From Thermoplasmata archaeon (lineage in GTDB: Archaea; Thermoplasmatota; Thermoplasmata; Lutacidiplasmatales; UBA184): a DNA stretch of 7,381 nucleotides. Shown here piece by piece: positions 1-5,265 of this stretch (its first letter is position 1; each line of letters starts with the position of its first letter). The position numbers were made by a program, and so were the translations under genes. The DNA is taken from positions 1-7,381 of the forward strand of contig JASHXS010000036.1 in NCBI GenBank assembly GCA_030043405.1. The letters are read 5' to 3'. The notes under the pieces are model-generated. The model was not told the origin of the DNA. It did no database searches and worked only from the letters and a program-made list of their open reading frames with translations.

Positions 1-182
1 GATCTCGGGTGTATCGAGTGGGCTACACGATCCTCTACCCGCTGCTCCAGCTGGTGAAGCTGGTGGCTCCCGGGTCCATGACGTCCACCGATCGGGTGGG
101 TCTCGCGATGATCCACGTCGTCGATCGCGGGTGGCCGACGCCGTGGATCTCGACCCGCGACATCAACACCCTGGCCCGCTAG
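1..182 (+). CDS. NAD(P)-binding epimerase-like protein, C-terminal fragment
   Basis: The window opens inside a gene; the first whole codon starts at 3 and the frame ends at TAG 180-182, giving about 59 residues. The visible part contains a Tyr-rich segment (YTILYPLLQLVKLVAP), then TSTDRVGLAMIHVV and a closing TPWISTRDINTLAR. This resembles the C-terminal end of short (about 220-residue) NAD(P)H-binding epimerase/SDR-like proteins, where a 'TT.e.G.AMi.v' segment is followed by a conserved 'R-D-I' tail. Those proteins have a Rossmann fold and their substrates are mostly unknown. The cofactor site would lie upstream of the window, so function rests on tail similarity alone. The next gene has its own promoter 65 nt downstream, so the two are probably not strictly co-transcribed. 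Confidence 0.65.
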   Translation, partial: SRVYRVGYTILYPLLQLVKLVAPGSMTSTDRVGLAMIHVVDRGWPTPWISTRDINTLAR

Positions 183-245
183 GCGGCCGGCGGGCCCGCC
201 CATCCGGTTCCACCGGGGTTTCAGCCGACTTCCCGACCAGGGGGA

Positions 246-254
246 TGTTTATCC
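246..254 (+). promoter_or_regulatory. Archaeal TATA-like box for the RibD-like gene
   Basis: TTTATC at 248-253 is the only A/T-rich run in this gap. Its centre is about 36 nt upstream of the ATG at 287, so transcription would start near 275 and leave a short leader carrying the purine-rich GGGGAGGG at 275-282. Confidence 0.55.
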
Positions 255-274
255 GACTCCCGTCCCACCGGAGT

Positions 275-282
275 GGGGAGGG
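275..282 (+). promoter_or_regulatory. Ribosome-binding site of the RibD-like gene
   Basis: GGGGAGGG lies 4 nt before ATG 287 and decides that start. The frame is open back to 131, but an upstream ATG at 245 overlaps the TATA box and is not plausible. Confidence 0.55.
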
Positions 283-286
283 ACCG

Positions 287-841
287 ATGCGGAAGCTGAT
301 CACCTGGAACCTGGTGACGGTCGACGGCTTTTTCGAGGGAGAGAAGAGAGGCGATCTCTCCTTCCACCGCGAGGCGTGGGGACCGGGGCTCGAAGCGTTC
401 GTCCAGGAGCAATTACGCTCGGTCGGTGGGCTCCTCTTCGGGCGGGTGACGTACGAGCACATGGCGGCCCACTGGCCCGGGCAGAGCGGCGAGGTGGCCC
501 ACTTCATGAACTCGGTCCCGAAGTACGTCTTTTCCCGCACCTTGAGCAAGGTCGACTGGCGCAACAGCCGACTGGTGAAGGGCGATCCCGCTACCGAAGT
601 GGTACGGCTGAAGCACGGTGATGGCCCGGACCTCTTCCTGTTCGGAAGCGCCAACCTCGCGTCCACCCTCATGGCGGCGGGGCTCGTGGACGAGTACCGG
701 CTAGGCGTGACCCCGGTCCTGCTCGGTCGAGGGAACCCGCTGTTCAAGCCGAGCTCCCGATTGGCCAGGCTACGCCTGCTGGAAGCGAAGGCACTGGAAG
801 GCGGCTCCGTGATCCTCCGCTACGCGCCGGACCGGGTGTGA
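287..841 (+). CDS. Dihydrofolate reductase family protein (RibD C-terminal domain)
   Basis: A 184-residue protein of the RibD C-terminal/DHFR-like superfamily (YwjB/YyaP type), NADPH-dependent reductases of mostly unknown substrate. The family hallmarks appear in order: TVDGFF (residues 11-16) after the first strand, LLFGRVTYEHMAAHWP (49-64), NSVPKYVFSRTL (75-86), and the glycine-containing dinucleotide-binding stretch FGSANLASTLMAAGLVDEY (119-137), followed by TPVLLGRGNPLF (142-153). Length is normal for this single-domain family. There is no signal peptide or membrane segment, so it should be cytosolic. The start is set by the TATA box at 248-253 and GGGGAGGG at 275-282; the frame extends upstream to 131 but would overlap the preceding gene and the promoter. 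It is not a canonical folate enzyme by sequence, and a role in folate or riboflavin synthesis should not be assumed. Confidence 0.9.
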   Translation: MRKLITWNLVTVDGFFEGEKRGDLSFHREAWGPGLEAFVQEQLRSVGGLLFGRVTYEHMAAHWPGQSGEVAHFMNSVPKYVFSRTLSKVDWRNSRLVKGDPATEVVRLKHGDGPDLFLFGSANLASTLMAAGLVDEYRLGVTPVLLGRGNPLFKPSSRLARLRLLEAKALEGGSVILRYAPDRV

Positions 842-950
842 GCCTCGCCCCCCGGGGCCTATGGAGTGTACGAACCGCTTCGAAGTCCCCTTGCTATTCG
901 CCTGAAGGTCCCGGGTCCAAATAGGACCGTCTCCCACCCTCTATCCTCCA

Positions 951-1040
951 CGGGCCCCCGGTGCGCCGGGGACCCGTGGGGGCGCGGAACCGCTTCGGGG
1001 CGCCGGGCTGGGACCCCAGCGCCCCACCCTAGGGGGCCCG
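951..1040. repeat. 90-nt stem-loop closed by a perfect 9-bp stem
   Basis: CGGGCCCCC (951-959) is the exact reverse complement of GGGGGCCCG (1032-1040). Inside, alternative helices are possible: GCTGGG/CCCAGC at 1007-1012/1015-1020, GGCGC/GCGCC at 981-985/1000-1004, or 976-985 with 1019-1027 with one bulged G. It could be a structured RNA, or it could be chance in such GC-rich DNA. Confidence 0.4.
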
Positions 1041-1065
1041 GATCTGATATCGCGTTCGAGTGCGG

Positions 1066-1109
1066 TCGGGCGGTGGGCCGGGTTGGCGCGACCCACCTCC
1101 CTCGCCCGA
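1066..1109. repeat. Two-part hairpin just upstream of the YCII promoter
   Basis: TCGGGCG (1066-1072) pairs with CGCCCGA (1103-1109), and stacked on it GTGGG (1073-1077) pairs with CCCAC (1092-1096), leaving a 6-nt bulge at 1097-1102. It ends 14 nt before the TATA-like box at 1123-1130, so it could be the 3' end of an upstream transcript or a binding site. Confidence 0.4.
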
Positions 1110-1122
1110 CCCTCCTCGGGAA

Positions 1123-1130
1123 GCTATTTC
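1123..1130 (+). promoter_or_regulatory. TATA-like box for the YCII gene
   Basis: GCTATTTC at 1123-1130 is A/T-rich against its surroundings and about 43 nt upstream of ATG 1169, leaving a leader of roughly 17-20 nt that contains GGGGGAG at 1161-1167 as ribosome-binding site. Confidence 0.45.
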
Positions 1131-1168
1131 CACGGCGCGCCGATTCGCCTCGCCGCGACCGGGGGAGT

Positions 1169-1513
1169 ATGGCGTATTTCGTGGTGACGTACGAGCAAGG
1201 ACCCTCGTGGGTCGCCGGGCGAGCGATGCGCGAGCAATCGCAATGGGCGGACCACGCCGCCTATGTGAATCGGGCGATGTACGCCGGCCGCGTCGTGTTG
1301 GGGGGACCGATCGGAGACGGGGAGGTCCACCGCGCCCTCCTCATCACCTACTTCGCGGATCCGGTCGCGCTGCAGTCGTGGATTGGAGAGGACCCCTGGA
1401 TCCAGTCCGGCGTCCTCGGCCCGCCCTCGGTGGTCGCGCTCAACCTTCTGGTCAGTTTTGACGACCTCGACCCGGTCCTCGCGAAGATGCGCGAAATGGC
1501 CTCGGCGGGCTGA
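1169..1513 (+). CDS. YCII-related (YciI-like) protein
   Basis: A 114-residue protein matching the YCII/YciI family, small alpha/beta (ferredoxin-like) proteins that usually form dimers. The N-terminal strand AYFVVTYEQGP (2-12) is followed by W26..H29, the His typically conserved in the family and suggested to form an Asp-His pair, then AGRVVLGGPIGDG (39-51) with the family's GGP turn. ALLITYFADPVALQSWIGEDPW (56-77) follows, with the usual 'DP' helix, and the protein ends in a Leu/Val strand. Length is typical of stand-alone members. The start at 1169 is chosen because GGGGGAG lies just upstream, a TATA-like box precedes it, and homology begins there; the longer frame from 866 has no family similarity. 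The reaction is unknown for most members, although some relatives act as dehalogenase-like or muconolactone-type enzymes. The next gene has its own TATA-like box. Confidence 0.85.
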   Translation: MAYFVVTYEQGPSWVAGRAMREQSQWADHAAYVNRAMYAGRVVLGGPIGDGEVHRALLITYFADPVALQSWIGEDPWIQSGVLGPPSVVALNLLVSFDDLDPVLAKMREMASAG

Positions 1514-1542
1514 AGTCCCTCGAACCGGCCCCTGCCGGGACC

Positions 1543-1548
1543 CTTATC
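1543..1548 (+). promoter_or_regulatory. TATA-like box for the five-helix membrane protein gene
   Basis: CTTATC at 1543-1548 is about 42 nt upstream of ATG 1588. No Shine-Dalgarno-like sequence is visible in the presumed short leader. Confidence 0.45.
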
Positions 1549-1587
1549 CCCCGCCTCCCCTCCGGGCCCCACGCGGGTCGACCACCG

Positions 1588-2067
1588 ATGACCTGGGATG
1601 GATTCTTCACGGCCGAGGTCGGAGCCGCCGCCGCCTTGACCGGCTTGATCTTCGTCGGGATCTCGATCAACCTCAAGCGGATCATCGAGGTTCCGATGAT
1701 CGCCAACCGGGCCCTCCAGTCGCTCCTGATCCTGATCGGGGCGCTGGCGGTGCTGTCGCTGTTGCTTGTTCCCGATCAATCGGACCTACTCGCCGGAGTC
1801 GAAGTGGTCGTCGTCGCCCTCGCCATGCTCGCCTTGCTCAACGGGATCGAGCTCCGAAGCTGGCGGTCCGTCGACCCGAAGTGGCGGCGCGTCCTCGGCC
1901 AGCACACCGTCGAAATCCAGGCGCCGTGGGCACTCTTCCTCGTCGGCGGGGCCTTCCTCGTGGCCGGTTCACCCTCCGCGCTGAACTGGTTCGTGCCCGC
2001 CACTCTCCTGAGCTTCTTGATCGCCCTCCTCGAAGCGTGGGTGATCACGGTCGAGATCCTTCGCTGA
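1588..2067 (+). CDS. Five-helix integral membrane protein, function unknown
   Basis: A 159-residue, strongly hydrophobic protein. Likely membrane segments are residues 9-28 (VGAAAALTGLIFVGISINL), 44-62, 67-87, 109-128 and 133-155. A short basic/polar loop at 89-108 (LRSWRSVDPKWRRVLGQHTV) separates helices 3 and 4. The opening MTWDGFFTAEVGAAAALTG with GLIFVGISINL is a pattern I associate with a conserved, uncharacterised bacterial and archaeal membrane family, but I cannot name a domain with certainty. No catalytic motif or metal-binding cluster is seen. The initiating ATG is the natural start: the homology-like segment begins at once and a CTTATC box lies upstream. A 118-nt gap follows before the DsbA-like gene, so co-transcription is possible. 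A transporter role is not supported, since the helices are short and lack charged residues. Confidence 0.75.
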   Translation: MTWDGFFTAEVGAAAALTGLIFVGISINLKRIIEVPMIANRALQSLLILIGALAVLSLLLVPDQSDLLAGVEVVVVALAMLALLNGIELRSWRSVDPKWRRVLGQHTVEIQAPWALFLVGGAFLVAGSPSALNWFVPATLLSFLIALLEAWVITVEILR

Positions 2068-2093
2068 CCCCCGAGCGTAAGGCCGGCCCCGCC

Positions 2094-2136
2094 CGGGGGA
2101 GGTGGGCCGGGTCGGTCTCGACCGGGTTCGCCCCCG
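2094..2136. repeat. Two-tier hairpin between the membrane protein and DsbA-like genes
   Basis: CGGGGG (2094-2099) pairs with CCCCCG (2131-2136), and within it CGGTC (2113-2117) pairs with GACCG (2120-2124) across a large asymmetric internal loop. There is no T-tract after it. It may assist termination of the upstream transcript, or may be chance in GC-rich DNA. Confidence 0.3.
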
Positions 2137-2185
2137 AGCCGCAAAGGGTCAAGATGCCGCCGGCGCTCCCTCCTCGAGGCGCGAC

Positions 2186-2725
2186 ATGAGCGAGCAGCTG
2201 CCCGAATTGGTCCTCCCGATCGAAGAGCGAGACCACACGGTCGGGCCCCGGTCCGCGCGGTACACTCTCGTCGAGTACGGGGACTTCGAGTCGCCCGATT
2301 GTCGGAACGTGAGCGGCACCGTCCGCGAGTTGATCCGGGAACTGGGTGACGATCTCTGTTTCGCCTTCCGGAACTTTCCCCAGCCGAAGCGGCATCCCCG
2401 GTCCCAGACGGCCGCCGAGGCCGTGGAGGCCGCGGGCCTCCAAGACAAGTTTTGGCTCATGCACGACCGGACGTTCGACCACCAAGGAGAGCTGTCCGAT
2501 CGCGAGTTGCGGGAGCTCGCCCGGGGCCTGCCGGTCGACATGGCGGTCTTCGAACGCAACTTGGCCTCCGGAGAAGCGCGCCAGCGAGTCCGGGAGGACC
2601 TCGAGTTGGCCGAGGAAGACGGGGTCGGAGACACACCCACCTTCTTCGTGAACGGCCTCCTCTACACCGGGCAGTACGAGTTCCTGCCCTTGCTCCAGGC
2701 TCTGCAGCAAGCTCCGAAGCACTAG
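2186..2725 (+). CDS. DsbA-like thioredoxin-fold protein with S-P-D-C active site
   Basis: A 179-residue protein of the DsbA/DSBA-like thioredoxin superfamily. The strand TLVEYGDFESPDCRN (27-41) corresponds to the usual 'VEYGDFeCPYCr', FAFRNFPQPKRHPRSQTAAEAVEAAG (59-84) to the typical 'FRnFP...HP.a..AA.AaeAA', FWLMHD (89-94) opens the helical insert, and GDTPTFFVNG (148-157) is the cis-proline loop (P151) facing the active site. In the expected CxxC the first, nucleophilic Cys is Ser36; Cys39 remains and C58 lies elsewhere. Classical dithiol oxidase or isomerase chemistry is therefore unlikely, as in other variants of this family that have lost Cys. There is no signal peptide and the N-terminus is acidic, so it is probably cytosolic. 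ATG 2186 is chosen because the family similarity starts soon after; the frame is open to 2102. The promoter is unclear (weak GCAAAGGGT near 2141). Confidence 0.85.
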   Translation: MSEQLPELVLPIEERDHTVGPRSARYTLVEYGDFESPDCRNVSGTVRELIRELGDDLCFAFRNFPQPKRHPRSQTAAEAVEAAGLQDKFWLMHDRTFDHQGELSDRELRELARGLPVDMAVFERNLASGEARQRVREDLELAEEDGVGDTPTFFVNGLLYTGQYEFLPLLQALQQAPKH

Positions 2726-2807
2726 GCCCGGTCCGGCCCGTTGGACCCGGTCCCGGGCCGCGGGGCTGAGGTCTAGCCGTGCCAACCTCGGACCTACGCC
2801 GCACTTC

Positions 2808-2868
2808 CCCCGTTCGCTGGCCTCTCGGCAGCGGAGAGTATCGCCGAGGGGCCGACGTTCATTCGGGG
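2808..2868. repeat. Long intergenic hairpin (11-bp stem plus outer 5-bp stem)
   Basis: GGCCTCTCGGC (2819-2829) pairs with GCCGAGGGGCC (2843-2853) over 11 bp with one T-G wobble and a 13-nt loop. Outside it, CCCCG (2808-2812) pairs with CGGGG (2864-2868) across an internal loop. It sits in the middle of the 269-nt gap (2726-2994), in which I see no gene. It may be a structured untranslated RNA or a terminator of the DsbA-like transcript, although no T-tract follows. Confidence 0.45.
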
Positions 2869-2923
2869 ACGGAAGGGCGGCCCGAGGAGTGGCCGGACCG
2901 GGCCGCGGGCCCCCCGAAATCAG

Positions 2924-2959
2924 TGACCCGGTAGCCGGTTCGCTGACCGGGGCCGGTCT
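2924..2959. repeat. Imperfect 20-bp-period direct repeat with GACCGG-GG-CCGGTC palindrome
   Basis: TGACCCGGTAGCCGGTT begins at 2924 and the related TGACCGGGGCCGGTCT begins at 2944, about two helical turns apart. The second copy contains a perfect 6-bp inverted repeat (2945-2950/2953-2958). It lies 36-71 bp upstream of the DUF1275 start, in the place expected for a regulator site. Confidence 0.35.
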
Positions 2960-2994
2960 ACCTACCTGATGAGGGCCGACCCTCTGGCCCGCGA

Positions 2995-3714
2995 ATGGCC
3001 ATGGCGAGTGGAAGGGCGTCGTCGAACCCCCCCGCAGCCCGGGCCCCAAGCGACCCCGCGCGGCGACGGGATGCGCTCCTTGTTGGACTCACGGTCGCCG
3101 CGGGCGTCGTCGACGCCGTCAGTTTCCTCGGTCTCGGCCAGATCTTTACGGCGAACATGACGGGCAACCTCGTGTTCTTGGCCCTCGCCTTGGGAGAGGA
3201 GAGCCTTCCGGCGGCGCTCCATTCCGGGGTCGCGCTCGCCGTTTTCTGTCTGGGGGCCGTCGCCGCTGGCGCGATACTACGACGGTCGCGATCGGCTAGC
3301 GTGTGGCCCCGCCACGTGACGTGGCTGCTGTGGGCTGAGCTGCTTTGTTTCGTGGCTTTCGCCGGACTCTGGATCGCGCTCCGAGGCCAGCCGGGGGTCG
3401 AGCTGGTCTACGCGCTCATCGGGTTGAGCGCCTTCGGAATGGGCTTGCAGAATGCGGCCGCTCGGCACCTGGCGGTGCCCGGGCTCACCACCACGGTGGC
3501 GACGGGCGCCCTGACGCTGTTCATGGTCGACCTGCCGGCGCTCGGCGTGACCGGCAGCGCTCAGCGGCGGGCGGCGTGGACGATCGCTGGGCTCTTCGTC
3601 GGGGCTGCCGTGGGCGCGACGCTGATGGTGTATGCCCGCGTCCTCGCCCCGTTGGTCACCGTCGCAACGGTGGCCGTTGTGGTAGCGGTCGCCACGACCG
3701 GCTTCGCCGACTAG
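2995..3714 (+). CDS. DUF1275/YoaK family membrane protein
   Basis: A 239-residue membrane protein matching the DUF1275 (YoaK) family. After a Pro/Ser/Arg-rich cytosolic N-terminus (1-26) come hydrophobic segments at about 28-46, 52-68, 77-95, 107-128, 136-153, 195-213 and 217-236. The family signatures are plain: AGVVDAVSFLGLGQIFTANM (36-55) followed by TGNLV, corresponding to the usual 'G.vDa.syl.lg..F.aNmTGN', and GMGLQNAAARHLAVPGLTTT (148-167) then VATGALT, corresponding to 'a.GlQna..r......tT..tG.l'. Length is typical. Members are widespread in soil bacteria and have no settled biochemical function. Two ATG codons, 2995 and 3001, are both possible; 2995 is used, with 3001 only two residues shorter. 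The promoter is uncertain, with no clean TATA box. The palindrome upstream (2945-2958) may be regulatory. Confidence 0.9.
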   Translation: MAMASGRASSNPPAARAPSDPARRRDALLVGLTVAAGVVDAVSFLGLGQIFTANMTGNLVFLALALGEESLPAALHSGVALAVFCLGAVAAGAILRRSRSASVWPRHVTWLLWAELLCFVAFAGLWIALRGQPGVELVYALIGLSAFGMGLQNAAARHLAVPGLTTTVATGALTLFMVDLPALGVTGSAQRRAAWTIAGLFVGAAVGATLMVYARVLAPLVTVATVAVVVAVATTGFAD

Positions 3715-3756
3715 CCGGGGCGCCCGCGGAGCGTTTCCAGTGGCGACGACGGTCGG

Positions 3757-3783
3757 CAGAGCGTGGTCGGGGCTCCGACTCTG
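3757..3783. repeat. Bulged hairpin downstream of the DUF1275 gene
   Basis: GTCGG (3766-3770) pairs with CCGAC (3775-3779) around a GGCT loop, extended by CAGA (3757-3760) with TCTG (3780-3783) across a 5-nt bulge. It lies 43 nt after the DUF1275 stop and before the next promoter. It could be a 3'-end structure; no T-tract follows. Confidence 0.3.
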
Positions 3784-3820
3784 ACGCGCTACGACCTCTC
3801 CCCGGCCAGCCAGACGGCCC

Positions 3821-3830
3821 AGCTAAAGGA
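3821..3830 (+). promoter_or_regulatory. TATA-like box for the PNPOx-like gene
   Basis: AGCTAAAGGA at 3821-3830 is the A/T-richest stretch of this gap, centred about 35 nt upstream of ATG 3860. That would leave a leader of roughly 10 nt without a clear ribosome-binding site. Confidence 0.45.
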
Positions 3831-3859
3831 CTAAGCCAAGGTGGTCAGTTCTCGGACTG

Positions 3860-4351
3860 ATGGGCGCCCTGACCGACGACATGAAACGCGTGATCCGGGA
3901 GCAACGGTTGGGGTACGTCGCCACGGTCAACGTCGAGGGCCAGCCCAACGTGTCCCCGAAGGGGTCGCTCACCGTTTGGGACGACGACCGACTGGTGTTC
4001 GCCGACATCGAGTCGCCGGGGACCATCCGCAACCTAGAGACCAACGAGAACGTCGAGGTCAATGTGGTCGACCCGCGCGTGCGCAAGGGGTACCGGTTCC
4101 GGGGCCGGGCCAAGGTGCTCCGGACCGGCCCGGTGTACTGGAAGGTGCTCGAGCACTACAAGAAGGAAGGCGCCGACGTGCGGAGGGTCCGCACCATCGT
4201 CGTGATCGACGTGATCCATGCGGCGCTGCTGGTCTCGCCCGTGTACATCACGGGACTCACCGAACCGGAGGTCGGCGCCCTGTGGGACGAATTCCACGCC
4301 AAGGCGTCCAAGAAGACCGTGTCGGACCTGATTCCACCCAATGACTTCTGA
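3860..4351 (+). CDS. Pyridoxamine 5'-phosphate oxidase family (PNPOx-like) protein
   Basis: A 163-residue protein with the split-barrel flavin-binding fold of the PNPOx-like superfamily. The helix DDMKRVIREQRLGYVATVNV (6-25) is followed by EGQPNVSPKGSLTVWDDDRL (26-45), the standard 'dG.P..sPkg....ddd.l' hairpin. FADIESPGTIRNLETNENVEV (47-67) then matches the 'T..NL..n..v.v' phosphate/flavin-contacting part, and KGYRFRGRAKVL (77-88) matches the 'kg.rv.G.A.v' strand. The C-terminal part (110-163) is an extension typical of general stress or F420/FMN-dependent members rather than of true PdxH. Which cofactor (FMN, F420, haem) is bound cannot be read from the sequence. It is cytosolic, with normal length for small members. 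ATG 3860 follows a TATA-like box at 3821-3830. Vitamin B6 synthesis is not implied. Confidence 0.88.
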   Translation: MGALTDDMKRVIREQRLGYVATVNVEGQPNVSPKGSLTVWDDDRLVFADIESPGTIRNLETNENVEVNVVDPRVRKGYRFRGRAKVLRTGPVYWKVLEHYKKEGADVRRVRTIVVIDVIHAALLVSPVYITGLTEPEVGALWDEFHAKASKKTVSDLIPPNDF

Positions 4352-4424
4352 CGTCGGGTCAGGTACGGACGGAACCGAGTCGATACGTCGGGGGAGAGCG
4401 GCGCGCATAGGAACGTCGGGGGAG
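4351..4424 (+). repeat. Three copies of an ACGTCGGG element before the four-helix gene
   Basis: ACGTCGGG occurs at 4351-4358, and the longer ACGTCGGGGGAG occurs exactly at 4385-4396 and 4413-4424, spaced 34 and 28 bp. The first copy overlaps the PNPOx-like stop codon by one base; the last supplies the GGGGGAG ribosome-binding site of the next gene. Confidence 0.5.
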
Positions 4425-4428
4425 TAGG

Positions 4429-4878
4429 TTGGGGGGTCTCCTGGTCTCCGGCGCACCCGCCACCGCCGATGCGGTGCTCCTGTTCGAGCTGGCGGTCGGC
4501 CTCCTCCTGATCCTTGGGATGCTCGTCGTCCGCGGGGGCCACATTCGGCTCCACATGTACATCCAGGGCTCGATGATCCTGGTCAACATCCCCGTCGTGC
4601 TCGTCTGGATGGTACCCGAGTACCTGCGGTATGTGGTGCCCGGCCTGCCGGGGGCGCTGGCCCAGTCCGTCTACTGGGTACCCACGCTGATGCTAGCCGC
4701 CGGGGCGGTGGCCGAAGCGCTGGGGATCTACATCCTGCTGGTCGCCGGCACGACACTCCTGCCCGAGCGCTGGCGATTCCGAAACTACAAGGCCTGGATG
4801 CGGACGGAACTCATCCTCTGGTGGGCGGTCCTGTTGACTGGCGTGGCGACGTACTACCTCTGGTACGCGCCGAGCTGA
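4429..4878 (+). CDS. Four-helix membrane protein, DUF420-like
   Basis: A 149-residue membrane protein with four hydrophobic segments at about 15-35, 47-66, 83-108 and 126-146. Notable features are RGGHIRLHMYIQG (35-47), placing two His (H38, H42) at the cytosolic end of helix 1, and FRNYKAWMRTELILWWAVLL (117-136) before the last helix. The four-helix layout with an 'R-x-H' after helix 1 and a basic 'R..h..l.R....W' segment before the last helix recalls DUF420 (YozB-like) proteins, sometimes found near cytochrome oxidase genes; the match is weak and this is a tentative assignment. No ATG exists in frame between the upstream stop (4408-4410) and the hydrophobic part. TTG 4429 is taken as start because GGGGGAG (4418-4424) lies 4 nt before it; CTG 4441 or GTG 4474 are alternatives. 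CGATACG at 4381-4387 may be the TATA box. Confidence 0.75.
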   Translation: MGGLLVSGAPATADAVLLFELAVGLLLILGMLVVRGGHIRLHMYIQGSMILVNIPVVLVWMVPEYLRYVVPGLPGALAQSVYWVPTLMLAAGAVAEALGIYILLVAGTTLLPERWRFRNYKAWMRTELILWWAVLLTGVATYYLWYAPS

Positions 4879-4925
4879 CCCGCGTCTCCCCGGCCCGACC
4901 AAGAGGGGATGCCACCGACGGGACG

Positions 4926-5177
4926 CTAGGCGTGGGTCCGACGTGGGGGGCCGTCCTCCCGCGCGTCGGCCGCGATCTTCTTCCGGGCGACGTCGGGATG
5001 TTGAATGTACAGGATGATCGCGTTGGCATGCCCGTGGCCGAGCTGGCAGTCGGACTTCAGCCACCGAAGCAGTTCCCCGTACTTCGAGAGGCCCTGCCGG
5101 CTCGCCTCGGCCTGGAACCATTCGGGGCCCTTCCCGGTCTTCGTCCGAATGTTGTCGATGTACGCCTTGTAAGTCAT
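4926..5177 (-). CDS. DUF4287 domain protein
   Basis: An 83-residue protein that is essentially one DUF4287 domain. It opens MTYKAYIDNIRTKTGKGPEW (the usual 's.qayl.nIe.kTGktp..f'), continues SRQGLSKYGELLRWLKSDCQ (27-46), and then carries LGHGHANAI (47-55), the strongly conserved 'lGhGHAnAi' motif. A charged tail (70-83) rich in Arg/Lys/Asp follows. The family is common in soil bacteria, often next to or fused to DUF5655; here it stands alone and its function is unknown. The frame stays open upstream to 5378, but homology starts exactly at ATG 5177 and a GGTATC box lies 31-36 nt upstream. It converges with the four-helix gene, leaving 47 nt between stops. Cys44 inside the domain is unusual to my eye but not diagnostic. 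Confidence 0.88.
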   Translation of the reverse strand: MTYKAYIDNIRTKTGKGPEWFQAEASRQGLSKYGELLRWLKSDCQLGHGHANAIILYIQHPDVARKKIAADAREDGPPRRTHA

Positions 5178-5207
5178 CGACGCCCTCGACGGAACGCGGT
5201 TGACGCC

Positions 5208-5213
5208 GATACC
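5208..5213 (-). promoter_or_regulatory. TATA-like box for the DUF4287 gene
   Basis: Read on the minus strand, GGTATC is centred about 33 nt upstream of ATG 5177, inside the 88-nt gap after the two-helix gene. It suggests a separate promoter; a weak CCCG/CGGG hairpin with a three-base loop also lies in the gap. Confidence 0.4.
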
Positions 5214-5265
5214 CGAACCCGCGAGTCGAGTCCCGTTTCGGGCCCGCCCGCGTCCCGGTCCGACC

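Larger units (their letters stand above)
842..1122. other. Non-coding, GC-rich intergenic region with several inverted repeats
   Basis: No convincing gene lies between the RibD-like stop and the YCII promoter. The YCII frame is open from 866, but that extension is Pro/Arg-rich low-information sequence. The gap holds GGTCC/GGACC at 914-918/924-928 with an AAATA loop, a 9-bp perfect closing stem at 951-959/1032-1040, and a two-part hairpin at 1066-1109. I found no tRNA T-arm, SRP or RNase P signature. Confidence 0.5.

Noticed and set aside
131..286. N-terminal extension of the RibD-like protein from ATG 131
   Set aside because: It would overlap the preceding gene and run through the TATA box and ribosome-binding site; homology begins at 287.
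866..1168. N-terminal extension of the YCII protein from ATG 866
   Set aside because: It contains only Pro/Arg/Gly-rich sequence, and the YCII domain starts exactly at ATG 1169 behind GGGGGAG.
2967..2973. CTGATGA resembling a C box of a C/D guide RNA, with CTGA nearby
   Set aside because: One mismatch to the C box, and the D-box-like CTGA lies on the wrong side at unsuitable spacing; short motifs like this occur by chance.
2045..3049. A 334-codon open frame on the minus strand across the DsbA-like gene and the following gap
   Set aside because: It is antisense to a clear DsbA-like protein, has low-complexity composition, and shows no promoter or recognisable domain.
4879..4925. Possible bidirectional terminator between the convergent genes
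   Set aside because: Only CCCC/GGGG pairing over a long loop and no T-tracts on either strand; not supportable.
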